From NCBI GenBank assembly GCA_963921195.1, contig OY992537.1, positions 34,023,410 to 34,087,409 on the forward strand: a stretch of 64,000 nt of DNA, in the 5' to 3' direction. A model generated the notes under the pieces. It did not search any database and was not told the origin of the DNA. It saw only the letters and a list, made by a program, of their open reading frames with translations. Shown here one piece after another: positions 1-10,331 of the stretch. Source of the DNA: Pegoplata infirma. Lineage: Eukaryota > Arthropoda > Insecta > Diptera > Anthomyiidae. A program made the translations under genes and the position numbers. The stretch's first letter is position 1, and every line of letters starts with the position of its first letter.

Positions 1-2538
1 TCTTAAATCTTGTGGTAAATTGTTAAATTCCAGACAACCAATATATTCTATCTTCTGCTTAGTAGTTTCTAGTCTGCATCTTGACACCCTTAGATCTGAA
101 TTGTTTCTTGTGTTGAAAAATGTTTGATTCCTTTCAAATAATATCGTATTATGACCAATATTATGAAGTGCTTTAAACACGAAAACTAGCAATTGCATTT
201 TGTACAATCCATTAATTGGCAAAATACTTTTGGACACGTCTTTATATAACAAAATTGTAGAATGCATTAATGGTAAATTAAAAATAGTTTTGAGTGCTTT
301 GTTTTGAACTCTTTGCAAAGCTTTAAGCTCATTACTTTTTCTGCTACCATACACCAACACCAAATAATTAAGTTGACTATGGATTAATGCTTGATAAAGT
401 ATAACTTTTGTTTGTTCATTAAATTTGTTCTTGAATTTGTATAGCAGCCCAACCACTGGAGATATTTTTGATTTCAGATTTTCGATATGTATGCTCCATG
501 AAAGATTATTTTGCAAATGTACTCCTAAATATCTAACTGATTCACTTTCAAATACTTCCTCTCCTTCAACAAATATACTGAAGTTACCAGCATTCCTATT
601 CATGTAAGGCTTGAACCTTAAAATTTTCGTTTTTTTAGTATTAATTACTAATTTGTTAATTCGCGAATATTCAAAAATAAGCGATGCATCTCTTTCCATG
701 TACGCTTTCGCTACTGCTTCATGTTTGTAGGGATAAAATAAGGATATATCATCTGCATACAAAAATACTTTTCCACAGAGACCAAGGTTCATAATATCAT
801 TAATATATATCGAAAACAACAGCGGACCCAAAACACTACCTTGAGGCACACCATGCTCCACATCACCAAGGAAACTACGACTACCATTTATTTCAACGTA
901 TTGTTTTCTATTTTTTAAATAGCTTTTAAAAAGATTTAGTTCATTACCGAAAATTGGTCTATACTTATCCTCAGTAAAGGCACTTGTCTCCTTGGGTATT
1001 GGCACAATTTTCGATATTTTCAAGATATCAGGATATTCAGAGGTTTCAATAATACTTTGAAAAATACTTCGTAAATGTGGTGTAATTTCATATCTACAGT
1101 TAACAAATATCTTTGGCGGTAAATTATCATGACCTGGGCTTTTATTCACAGACAGGTTTGTTAAAATCTGTAGGACTTCTTCTTCCGTTGTATTGGTCAA
1201 GTGAAATATGTTATTTTGATACCTAAGAGTTCTTAAACTGTTGAAATAATCTGTGGGAGAAGTATTAATTTTTTCCTTCATATCTTTAGGAGTTTGCAAA
1301 AAATATTGATTAAGACGTTGACATTTAATAGCATCATCAGTTATCAGTTCACCATGGGAATTTTTTAAATTAGTTTGAGATTTAGTGTTTCTTCCTAGAC
1401 TTTCATTTAAAAATCTCCAACACTTTTTTGGGTCCTGTTGAGTATTGTATATATTATCATAATAATAATTGTTTATCGACTCACTACAAGCTTTTTTAAT
1501 AATTTTACTTATTCTTTTCAGTCTGTTTTGTATATCAATATCATTTGGTCTTCTTCTTCTCTGCTTTAAAATACTTTCCTTTAATAAAATTAATTTTTTT
1601 AAATCATCATTCATCCATGGAGCGATTTGTTCTTTTAATAGTTTTCTCTTTTTATTTATAGTTGTAGCATTAACATTAGCATTTGAAAGGGTATAAATTA
1701 AATTCAAAGTATCAGTCGATGGGTTACCAGTTTTCTGCGTGATAAGATCATTTTGAAAGCACTCTTTAAACTTATTATAATCAGTATACTTCTCAATTAC
1801 TTCAACGAAATTATCATTCTGAATATTGCTTTTGATTTTGCATGAAATAATATTATGATCCGAAAGGTCACACTCAATAGAGTCAATTAAAAGCGTATTT
1901 GAAAGATTGCTGAAAACATTGTCAATACATGTCCCAGATGTAGGGCGTGTTATTAACGAGTGACAATTTTTAAAATCATAACTTTCAAGTATATTTGATA
2001 AATCATATGACGTATTAACAAAAAAGTCCATATTGGAGTCACCTACTATAATACAAGAGCCTCGACCATACGATTCCATCAACCTTTCCATAATTTCACA
2101 GAAATCAACAGTATTGCATTTTTGAGATCTATAAAAGGATATAATTCTGAGCGGTCTTCCATTGATTTTGAAGTTTTCTAGCGATAAAACAATTGTCTCA
2201 CAAAAATTACTGCTCATACAAAGTTCAACACTATACTGAAAGTTTTCACGTACATAGACAGATGTTCCTCCATAGCCATCCTCTCTACAGCAATGAATGC
2301 AATTGTATCCAGGAATTTGATAAACTTGAACTAAATCAGAATGAAACCATGTTTCTTGAATTGCGATTATATTGGGTAGTTGTGGAAAATTAACAAGTAA
2401 AGTTTTAAACTTATTGAATTTACCTATTGACGAAATGCTTCTAATATTAAAAGACACAATGTTTAAATAAGAAAATTTTAATTGTTTTAAATAATTTATA
2501 AAATATTCAAAATTCGAAAAATATTGATTATTTATCAT
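1..2538 (-). CDS. LINE ORF2 (APE endonuclease + reverse transcriptase), partial at window edge, RT centre deleted
   Basis: ORF2 polyprotein of a non-LTR retrotransposon, which would nick chromosomal DNA and copy its RNA at the nick. I checked every triplet: from the ATG at 2538-2536 to base 1 there is no stop (846 codons), and the frame runs off the left edge. Endonuclease motifs lie in the first ~230 residues: SFNIRS near 30, QETW near 61, GDSNMDF near 167, SDHN near 227. The reverse transcriptase shows KYRPI near 527, VPQGSVLGPLLF near 563 and the catalytic YADD at 594-597 (bases 748-759), followed by thumb-like sequence. Only ~34 residues separate YRPI from VPQG, where related enzymes have roughly 120, so the fingers/palm part with the first catalytic aspartate is missing in frame. 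The start lies 54 bases after the ORF1 stop and in the same frame. A CR1/Jockey-like clade is likely but not proven. Confidence 0.93.
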   Translation of the reverse strand, partial: MINNQYFSNFEYFINYLKQLKFSYLNIVSFNIRSISSIGKFNKFKTLLVNFPQLPNIIAIQETWFHSDLVQVYQIPGYNCIHCCREDGYGGTSVYVRENFQYSVELCMSSNFCETIVLSLENFKINGRPLRIISFYRSQKCNTVDFCEIMERLMESYGRGSCIIVGDSNMDFFVNTSYDLSNILESYDFKNCHSLITRPTSGTCIDNVFSNLSNTLLIDSIECDLSDHNIISCKIKSNIQNDNFVEVIEKYTDYNKFKECFQNDLITQKTGNPSTDTLNLIYTLSNANVNATTINKKRKLLKEQIAPWMNDDLKKLILLKESILKQRRRRPNDIDIQNRLKRISKIIKKACSESINNYYYDNIYNTQQDPKKCWRFLNESLGRNTKSQTNLKNSHGELITDDAIKCQRLNQYFLQTPKDMKEKINTSPTDYFNSLRTLRYQNNIFHLTNTTEEEVLQILTNLSVNKSPGHDNLPPKIFVNCRYEITPHLRSIFQSIIETSEYPDILKISKIVPIPKETSAFTEDKYRPIFGNELNLFKSYLKNRKQYVEINGSRSFLGDVEHGVPQGSVLGPLLFSIYINDIMNLGLCGKVFLYADDISLFYPYKHEAVAKAYMERDASLIFEYSRINKLVINTKKTKILRFKPYMNRNAGNFSIFVEGEEVFESESVRYLGVHLQNNLSWSIHIENLKSKISPVVGLLYKFKNKFNEQTKVILYQALIHSQLNYLVLVYGSRKSNELKALQRVQNKALKTIFNLPLMHSTILLYKDVSKSILPINGLYKMQLLVFVFKALHNIGHNTILFERNQTFFNTRNNSDLRVSRCRLETTKQKIEYIGCLEFNNLPQDLR

Positions 2539-2592
2539 AAAAATAAAATAAGGGGTTTATTAAAAACATTTAAAGAAAAAATACTTGAAATC

Positions 2593-3576
2593 CTAGACAG
2601 GAGATAAAAATGCGGATTCATGATCATCATCAGGCTCAGAATCATCTACAGCAACAGTTGCTCGATTAATTGGTCTACGCTTTGATTTTAAAGTGGCAGC
2701 TTCAGACATTATTTCATCAACATCACATTCGTTTTTAATTAATCTCGGCTTCGAAATCTCACTTCTTTTCACGTACACTCTAGCACCGATAGTATATACT
2801 GAAGTATATCCAATGGATTTCAATCCCTTCGCATAATTAAAAAGGTTAAGCGTTTCCCGGCTTAAATAATCATTGACATAAACTTTTTTGGTTGCCTCAG
2901 TTTCTTTAAATTTAGATTTTGAAAACATAAGAGCATCCTTAGCACTTTTATTGTTAAATTTCACAACCATGGTTTGCTTATTATCATTTTTGTCACCTCT
3001 TTTTTTAAAGAAAAAAGCATCTTCAATATTTTCTTCCTTCAACTCAATTCCCACTTGTTTTGTTATTTCCATAACCGTATCAACAGCCGTTGCATTTTCC
3101 TTAACATCAACATTTCTTATAATGCAGTCATTTTTTACACGTTGATCATTTAAGACTTTAACGGACGATTTTAAAGTGATAATTTCCTTTTTAAGATTTC
3201 GATTTTCTTTTTGTACCACATCTATTTTTTTATTATTGATAGCAATACCTTTTAATAGCTCATCGTATTGCTTTGACATAAAATCAATTGCATCAGTTAT
3301 TTTATCAAGCTTACTAAGTTTTGTTTTTATTTCTTTTAGTTCAGCTGTCACTGTACCATCACTATCATTATTGCACAAATGACAAATGTATTGTTTACTT
3401 TCATTTTCAACAAGATCTTCATATTGACGTTTATCTAGTTTAGTACACAATGCATGATAGATTTTAGCGCATTTGTCGCATTCTATGTTTTCTTCTTTTT
3501 CTTCATTTACCTCCATTCGACATTGGCCACAAATTAATTTTGCATTTTTAATGCTGCGACGATTTTTTGTAGGCAT
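2593..3576 (-). CDS. LINE ORF1: PHD finger, coiled coil and FP-like domain
   Basis: ORF1 (gag-like, presumably RNA-binding) protein of the same non-LTR retrotransposon, 327 residues, complete from ATG to TAG. Residues 16-68 form a C4HC3 PHD-type zinc finger: C16, C19, C33, C36, H41, C44, C65, C68. Residues ~75-150 are charged and heptad-like (coiled coil expected). Residues ~150-290 resemble the C-terminal domain named after the baculovirus FP protein, which is common in ORF1 of CR1/L2-type insect LINEs. This is a cellular retroelement protein, not a virus gene. The tail is acidic. ORF1 precedes ORF2 directly, as expected for a bicistronic element. The intact frame implies recent activity. 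Domain names come from motif spacing, not a search. Confidence 0.9.
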   Translation of the reverse strand: MPTKNRRSIKNAKLICGQCRMEVNEEKEENIECDKCAKIYHALCTKLDKRQYEDLVENESKQYICHLCNNDSDGTVTAELKEIKTKLSKLDKITDAIDFMSKQYDELLKGIAINNKKIDVVQKENRNLKKEIITLKSSVKVLNDQRVKNDCIIRNVDVKENATAVDTVMEITKQVGIELKEENIEDAFFFKKRGDKNDNKQTMVVKFNNKSAKDALMFSKSKFKETEATKKVYVNDYLSRETLNLFNYAKGLKSIGYTSVYTIGARVYVKRSEISKPRLIKNECDVDEIMSEAATLKSKRRPINRATVAVDDSEPDDDHESAFLSPV

Positions 3577-3884
3577 ACTTTATAATATTTTGATTTTACA
3601 GTTTCTGTTTATATTAGTTTTATTAAACTTGTTTATAAATACACCAAAATACTATTGTTTTTTAATAAAATAATAAATCACTTTACAGAGCTATTTTTTA
3701 TGACGTTTGTAACACAAGGGTTGCCAACTTTTTGATTTACAAAAAAACGAGTTGATCAACTTTTACAAAAACTGACAATAATTTTTATTGAAATCAACAT
3801 AAATATTTGTAGGGTCAAAATCAACAATGATTTCTGTTGAATTTACAGCGATTTTCTTTGGGAATACAATGATTTTTGGTTGAG

Positions 3885-4086
3885 TGTAGGTTATTTTTTT
3901 CGAATTTGTTGGTAAAAAAATGAAAGTGACGTTATTTTTTAATGTTCAATGTAATTTATTTTAGAAAATTTTATAAACCGTAAAAAGTAAATACTGATGT
4001 TTGTTAAAAATAATTACTGGGATGGTTTTCAAATGTTTTATCATGTGTTTTTAATTTTTTTTTTTGCCTACAAAATATTTTGAGTG
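3885..4086 (+). mobile_element. 3' fragment of the CACTCAAAA (TA-duplicating) element
   Basis: This segment matches the right third of the complete element at 18478-19272: the 'GAATTTGTTGGTAAAAA' block, the 'AATTACTGGGATGGTTTTC' block and the terminal 'TATTTTGAGTG' followed by TA. The left two thirds are absent. The preceding ~190 bases (3700-3884) are AT-rich without recognisable features. Confidence 0.6.
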
Positions 4087-4088
4087 TA

Positions 4089-5289
4089 GGCTACCCACTG
4101 TGCATTATGTCCCTAAATTTAGTTAGGTCGTTTTATTTGAAATCAGCTAATTTTTTTTTATCAATATAAAAATTTTAGCAAACCACTTTTGCTAAAATAT
4201 TCAGATTTCTCATATGGCTTAATTTATTCAACGACCGCTCTTCCCTTAACCACATCTGTAAATATAATAAATGTCGTTATATTCTTCAATTTCTTCTTTT
4301 TTTGTTTATTTGATTTAGTTTAGATTTTTTTTCCTGTATGTAGTTGTGCTATTGAACTTATTTAGCGGGTGTGAAAATACTTTACAATACGTCTGTTGTT
4401 TTGTTGTATGTATGTTAAGTTCATGCCACCACCATATTGAGTGGCAAATGAAATTATTGTTTATTATTCAGCAGCGACGAGCGCCTTCTTAATAATAATA
4501 TAAATCTTGAATGTTGTTGAATATGATGTCTAATGTTGAAACATAAATCACTTAAGATTATCCTACTGCAAACACGAGTCAGCCAGCTACTACATACCAC
4601 CAGATAGATATATTCTGAACCATAATAGATAGATATCTCTTTGATATAGATTTTTTTTTGCTTCATATTTGTTTACTCAAATGTTAAGTATTAGTCTTTT
4701 ATATTTTCCTTTTTTTTTTTTGCTGTATTGAAAGTGATTAATGTCTATTGATACTTAAGATGAGATATAGATCTTAATATTTTATCATATCATCGAGGAA
4801 GAAAAAAAAGGGAGATCCTTAAAGACATACAGGATAAAGCAACAGATAATGTTGTCTATAGATATGTCTAAAGATAAAACAAATTGATGGCTATCAAAAA
4901 AACTATTAAATTAACCTTTTTGATTGACTCCTCTAAATGACAATATCATTTATTATATTGCAAAGAAATTACGTTAAATTTGTTTATAATTTAAAGACAA
5001 CTTTTCAAGAGAAATTGATAATGTCCATCCGCTTGTTTTAAATTTAAACTCTAACTAGGGGCGCCATAGTCAGTACTAACATAAAATTTTCAATTTTTAT
5101 TTTACGTCACCATAGAATTTGTTTCGTTTTTAAATATATTCTCTTTTTCCCAACATAACGAAATAGCCATCTCATATGTTTAAAAAACCATCGAAATATA
5201 AGGTGCTCTTAAACAGAGATGATAAATAAACATTTTTATTTAGTACTAATTTTATGGAAAAATAGTACCTCACAGTCGGTAGAAAATAT
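4089..5289. other. AT-rich stretch without recognised gene or element
   Basis: No frame here shows protein-like composition and no repeat boundary could be placed. The longest frame (4454-4666, minus) has no recognisable motif. Confidence 0.5.
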
Positions 5290-5291
5290 TA

Positions 5292-6036
5292 CACTCATTT
5301 AATGAAAAACATATTCAAAACAAGTGATAAAACATTTGAAAACTATCCCAGTAATTATTCATTTGTTTTAACAAACGTCAACATTTATTTTTTACTGTTA
5401 ATAAAATTTTCTAAAATAAATTACATTGAACATTAAAAATTAAAGTCACTTTAATTTTTTTTCACCAACAAATTCCAAAAAAATAACCTACGAAAACATT
5501 AAAAATTATTGATTGTTGTGTTATTTTTACCAACATATTAAACAAAAATTACCTACGAAACATTAAAAATTAATGATTTCGTAGGTTATTTTTAAATTTA
5601 TTTTATTGAATTTTTTTTAAAAAATGTTTAACAACATTTTTGGGGAATCGATCCTGCAATCACCAAACATGTTTTTATATTTTTATAAATAATTTTTTGA
5701 ATTTTTTGTCTAGAAAAAAACAACCAACACAAGTAGGTAAAAACTAATGACTTCTCTTTAAAAAATGACAACAATTTTAAAAAAAATATCGTACTCAAAT
5801 CATTAAAAATTAAAGAAGAATCACTTATTTGTACTTACAGAACAAAAATAAATGACTCTAAAAATTAAATGCTAATGAAAGTCTTTATTTTTTATGTTGT
5901 TATTTTTGAAACAAAGAACAGAAATAGTCATTAAAAAAACTGAACATTGAACAAATGTTTTTTTTCTTTTAAAAACAACAAAACGTAAAACTTTTTAAAT
6001 AAACTACAAACAGTTAATGACATAATTTTTTGAGTA
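5292..6036 (-). mobile_element. CACTCAAAA-type inverted-terminal element, full length
   Basis: 745-bp non-autonomous element, inverted relative to the copy at 18478. It begins CACTCATTT and ends TTTTTTGAGTA, flanked on both sides by TA. Internally it shares the family blocks: 'CCCAGTAATTATTCATTTG', the tRNA-like remnant 'GGGGAATCGATCCTGCAATC' near 5641, and 'ACAGTTAATGACATAATTT' at the end. It has no coding capacity. TA duplication suggests mobilisation by a Tc1/mariner-type transposase, which is an inference from duplication length only. Confidence 0.75.
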
Positions 6037-6094
6037 TACCGCTGACAAACTAATGACCCTCTTTTTATAAATTTGTAACAATAGGAAGTTTTGT

Positions 6095-6610
6095 TTATTA
6101 CACCGTCCGATAAAAATGAAAAAAAAAAAACTTGTAAAATTACAAGAAAAGTTGTAACTTTTTTTGACTGGAATTCCTTGTTATTTTACAAGATTTTTAC
6201 TAATATTTTTTAATTTTACAAGCTTTTTACCGACAAAATTGTAAATGTAAAATTTTTTTGACTCGATAAAACTTACAAGGAGGTTCATGACTTCACTAGA
6301 TTTTTAGCTACCTCCTATTTTACGAGAATTATTAGTAAAAATTACGAGCTTTTTTGTAATTTTACAAGATTTTTACCAATAAAATTGTGAATTTACAACT
6401 TTTTTTGCGAAATAAAAATTACAAGGAATTCTTGTAAATTCACCAATTTTTTTTTTGTTAAAAACCTTGGAAATTTGTAAAATTACAAGAAAAACTGTTA
6501 AATTACAAAAAAAAATGTAAATTTCGATCAAAAATTATTTGTTAAAAAACAAGGAAAACTGTCAAATATTGGTAAAATGGGATTAGGAGACTTTTTCTAG
6601 TAATTTGACA
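6095..6610. repeat. Cluster of short palindromes (TTGTAAAATTACAAG type)
   Basis: About ten imperfect copies of 'CTTGTAAAATTACAAG' and 'TTTTACAAGATTTTTAC' motifs in both orientations are packed into 500 bp immediately before a Helentron-like copy. No terminal boundary or duplication was found. Confidence 0.55.
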
Positions 6611-7437
6611 AGATTTTTTTAACATGATAATGTTTTTAGGCTGGTGTCTAATTTTAAAAAAGTTTCAGGTCGCCACCTCAATTTGACTATATAAGCTAAC
6701 AATTTACGAAAAAGAAAACAAGAATCACTATTTTCATTTTCTTAAATCCAAAAATTTTAATAACTTGGGTTTGTAACTTGGATAATAATTCACCTCGTGG
6801 TGAATAAAACCGTTTTTCATCAGCTGGTGAATAAAAAGTAACATAATTATTTTTCAACAAAAAAAATTTTTTTTTTTCATCAAATTTTTTTTTTCGTCAA
6901 ATTTTTTTTCTTCAATTTTTTTTTTTTTTCACCAATTTTTTTTTTCGTCAATTTTTTTTTTCCATGATTTTTTTTTTTTTTCATAAATTTTTTTTTTTCT
7001 TCAAAAATTTTTTTTCATCAATTTTTTCTTGTCATAAATAGAGTTGTCAACTATTCGGCATATTGCAAAAACCGGTTTTCGAATAGTTAAAAAAACCGCC
7101 GTTTTTTAAAAACCGGTTTTCGGTTTTTTTATTTGAAAACCGGCTCGATAACCGGTTTTTCGGTTTTTAATAAAAACATTTAAAAAAGGTTTTTATTTGT
7201 TTTTAACAAAAAAAAAAGAGGAAAAATAATTGTACACAATTCAGTCTTATTAAATAAATCAAATTCAAAGCTTAAAACAACAAAATATACATATTTTTGA
7301 TGTAAATAATTAAAATTATAGGGCCAGTCCAGTGGGTATCAGATTAGTTGGCTACCATGATATTTCCTCTCTCGAAATTTAGTGTAATGAGGCAAGTACA
7401 TGTAAAATCGTATATGAAAAGAGAAATACACTAACAG

Positions 7438-7599
7438 CCTTACCACAAGAAAATAAAATAAATTTAAAATGAGCTTTTAATTTTATTTCCATACAAATTG
7501 TTTTTGTTTTTAAAATCGACTTTCAAAAAATGTATAGAAAATTTGAAATTTAAAATAAAACATTTGTTAAAATAGACTTTTTGTTTTCTTGTGGTAAGG
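7438..7599. mobile_element. Small inverted-repeat element (CCTTACCACAAGAAAA ends)
   Basis: A 162-bp segment bounded by CCTTACCACAAGAAAA and its reverse complement TTTTCTTGTGGTAAGG. Its right ~95 bp recurs at 9681-9777, directly after the end of copy 1. No protein is encoded. Confidence 0.55.
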
Positions 7600-7837
7600 G
7601 CCTAAGTTTACCATTTTATAGAAAATGACAGATTGCTATTGGGGCCTATCAAACACTCTTATATTATCTTTTCTCTATGGGTCAGTCACTATAAAATGGA
7701 ACTATGTACTTTAAATCAGTACAACAAGGACTTAAATACACTTAAAAAAAAAACATTTGAAACACAATTTTTTTTCTTGGTAGTGTTTCTTCACAATTCA
7801 GCAGTTTGCTGTTTTCCAAAAAGCAAACAAAAACAAG

Positions 7838-8575
7838 TAAAAAATTATAGTTGGTAATGACCGACCATATGATACCCTACACCAGTGTTTTCCGGAAAAT
7901 AGTTCCCAAGTCCAAACATGGACCTATTGGATTTATCTTTCGTTAGATCTTTAATTTGTGTAGAAAACATACACAAACGAAATTTGGTAGAAATTGACTT
8001 TTTTGTTGCCAATTAACCGATTTTACTAAATATCGGGCGAAATTTTTATATGAGGTCTAAGTCCAAAATGGTCCAATTATATTCAGAATCGATAAGGCCA
8101 CCAAGTGCATGTCTATCACCTACAAACAAAATTTTAATCAAATATTTCCTATTTTCATGAATTTTGAGAGATTTATGTGAAAATCGGAAGGGTGGTTTGT
8201 ATGGAGACTACAAGAAGAATAGGTCCGATTCCTTAAAATTTGGACCGATGATTTGTGAATACAAAATATGTTTACCTGCCAAGTTTCGAAACGGTACCTA
8301 TTATAATACGGTTATTAGTCATTTGAGCCAAATTATAAAGTGACGTTTGTATTGGGGCTAGGTCTAAACATGGGCCGATGTTTTCCAATTTCAACAGGAT
8401 TCGTCCTTGGTCCAAAGGAAGCTTAAGTTTCAAATTTCATAGAAATCGATTGATAGTTGCGACCTGTATCGTGCTCACAATGTTTAGATAGACAGACGGA
8501 CATCAGAAAATCGTCTCAGAAGTAATTCTGAGTCGATCGGTATACTTGAAGGCCTTGGACAAACCTTTTTAAGTT
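7838..8575 (-). mobile_element. mini-me/DINE-1-like element, minus strand
   Basis: Reverse complement of the variant at 50638-51485. It has a 3' hairpin built on GGTCGGTC/GACC near 7860, 'AAGTATACCGATCGA' near 8530 and the degenerate (GTCY)n tract near 8495. The conserved interior contains 'GGTCCATGTTTGGAC'-type blocks. It is degraded and lacks a clear 5' end. Confidence 0.65.
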
Positions 8576-9680
8576 TTTGTCATTCACTATGAATTAAGAA
8601 ACAAAATTTAATTAACAGAGTTGCATGATGACAAAAAGTTAAGTACATATTATATATTCGAAAATGTCGAATAATTCGATACAAAAAACCGGTTTTTTGA
8701 ATAACTAGAAAAAACCGGTTTCAAAATACCGGGTTGAAAAAACCTAAAAAAAGCGAAAAAACCGGTTTTTCGAATAATTCGTCATAATTTTTTTTTCATA
8801 ATTTTTTTTTTATCAAACTTTTTTTTAACAAATTTTTTTTTCATAAATTTTTATTTTTCATCAAATTTTTTTTTTCATCAATTTTTTTTTTTCATTAATT
8901 TTTTTTTTCATAAAAATTTTTTTTTTTCATCAAATTTTTTTTCATCATTTTTTTTTTTTTTTCATTAAAATTTTTTTTTCATCAATTGTTTTGTTTTTCG
9001 TCAAATTTTTTTTTCATCAATTTTTTTTTTTCATTAAGTTTTTTTTTTTCATCAAATTTTTTTTTTCATAATTTTTTTTTTAATCATATTTTTTTCATAA
9101 ATTTTTTTTCATCAAATTTTTTTATGAATTTTTTTCTCACCAAAAAAATTTTTTTTTCATATTTTTTTTTCATCAATTTTTTTTTACATCAACAAATTTT
9201 TCTTTTCATCAAAAACTTTTTTTCATCAAAAATTTTTTTCACCAAAAATTTTGGGTTCATTAAATTTTTTTTTAACATAATTTCGTTTTTCGTGAAAAAA
9301 AATCATTGTTTTTTTTACCAAAACTACTTTTTCACCAAGTCCAAGCTTTTCGCATAAAAATTTTTCCATTTGTTTATCAAATGTACATAAAACAAGTGAT
9401 AGTGGTATATTCTTTGGTGCCGAATTTTTTTGTACTCTCCAAAATGTAAAAACACTTTTTTGCACTTATTTTTGCACTCACTTACGAAATGTACAGCACT
9501 TTTGGTTTTTTAATGGGGTCCTCGACTGATATTTCAATTCGTTTTGCATGGAATAGTAAAGTAATATAGCATTAATTTTTCTAAAAAAAACTTTGCTTTG
9601 GCAAGTACACCCAAATCTTCCGCAAAACATTATCATGATTTAATATTTTGGGCAAGAGTACAAAATTCGCAGGCATTTTT

Positions 9681-10329
9681 GTTTTTAAAATCGACTTTCA
9701 AAAAATGTATTGAAAATTTGAAATTTAAAATAAAACTTTTGTTAAAATAGACTTTTTGTTTTCTTGTGGTAAGTGCCAACGATTTCGTATGATATTTTTT
9801 TAAATTTTTCTATTAAATTATTTTTTAAAAATTTGTTTATACAATTTTGGGGGAATCGATCCCGCAATCAACTACATTCTGGCTACCCTAGTAAAAAAGT
9901 TTATATATAATTATATAAAATTTGATAAGATTATATATAATTATATATATTTGATAAAATTAGATAAAATTATATATAATTTGATAATATTATATATAAT
10001 TATATCCGAATTTTTTTTATATAAAATTTTATAAAATTATATCTAATTATATATAATTTGATAACATTTTATAAAATTAGATAAAATTATATATAATTTT
10101 GTCAAATTATATATAATTATATCAAAATTTTTTTATATAAAATTTTATAAAATTATATCAAATTATATATAATTTGATAAAATTTTATATAATTATATAA
10201 AATTATATAAGATTTGATAAAATTTTATATAAAAAAAATTCGGATATTGAAACAAATTTCATTAAAAAAAACTGAGCATTAAACAAATGTTTTTTTTTTT
10301 TTTTTTTAAAAGACATAATTTTTTGAGTG
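9681..10329 (-). mobile_element. CACTCAAAA-type element, 5'-truncated, interrupted by AT array
   Basis: After a 97-bp piece shared with 7500-7599, the family sequence begins at ~9778 and ends at GAGTG (10325-10329) followed by TA. The tRNA-like remnant 'GGGAATCGATCCCGCAATC' lies at 9851. The middle is replaced by the AT-rich array at 9890-10250. Confidence 0.65.
9890..10250. repeat. AT-only palindromic array
   Basis: About 360 bp made of permutations of ATATAATTATAT and GATAAAATT. The segment 10002-10250 is bounded by ATATCCGAATTTTTTTTATA and its reverse complement, so it can fold into a long AT hairpin. It interrupts the element around it. Confidence 0.6.
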
Positions 10330-10331
10330 TA

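Larger units (their letters stand above)
1..3690 (-). mobile_element. Non-LTR retrotransposon (CR1/Jockey-like LINE), 3' part beyond window
   Basis: ORF1 and ORF2 with a short 5' leader (about 3577-3690) form one element read right to left. The 3' end and tail lie left of the window. The 5' boundary is approximate: coding-like sequence stops at 3576 and AT-rich sequence begins. No target duplication could be read because only one end is present. Confidence 0.85.
7039..8780. mobile_element. Insertion with AACCGGTT-rich ends inside the minisatellite
   Basis: Splits the T-run minisatellite of copy 1. Both ends carry clusters of AACCGGTTTTT and CGAATA(A/G)TT palindromes (7060-7170 and 8655-8780). 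The flanks share GTCATAA (7031-7037 and 8781-8787), a possible 7-8 bp target duplication as in hAT elements. The left terminus is TAGAGTTGTC, but a matching right terminus is missing, so the right end may be rearranged. A mini-me element and a small inverted repeat are nested inside. Confidence 0.5.
6619..9680 (+). mobile_element. Helentron-like 'T-run/CATCAA' element, copy 1, interrupted
   Basis: The left end TTAACATGATAATGTTTTTA starts block A (to ~6850). Block A ends in two palindromes, TTCACCTCGTGGTGAA (6789) and a CAGCTG-centred one (6816). The minisatellite of T-runs with CATCAA/CATAA occupies 6850-7030 and 8785-9300. Block B (9300-9680) contains CAAAACATTATCATG, which can pair with the left end, then a hairpin (AAAACATTA/TAATGTTTT) and the end GCAGGCATTTTT. 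This plan matches dipteran DINE-1/HINE elements: sub-terminal inverted repeats, central minisatellite, 3' hairpin, T-rich target. The family name is an inference. The interval 7039-8780 is a later insertion. Confidence 0.75.

Noticed and set aside
2888..3382. Plus-strand frames at 2888-3145 and 3176-3382
   Set aside because: Antisense shadows of the LINE ORF1, which has the recognisable zinc finger on the minus strand.
8986..9357. Long open frames rich in Phe/His/Gln here and at 13516-13755, 13974-14543, 21017-21303, 55955-56275, 58077-58682 and 62866-63274
   Set aside because: They are direct translations of the T-run/CATCAA minisatellite; length comes from absence of stops in TTT/CAT/CAA repeats, and they recur wherever the array does.
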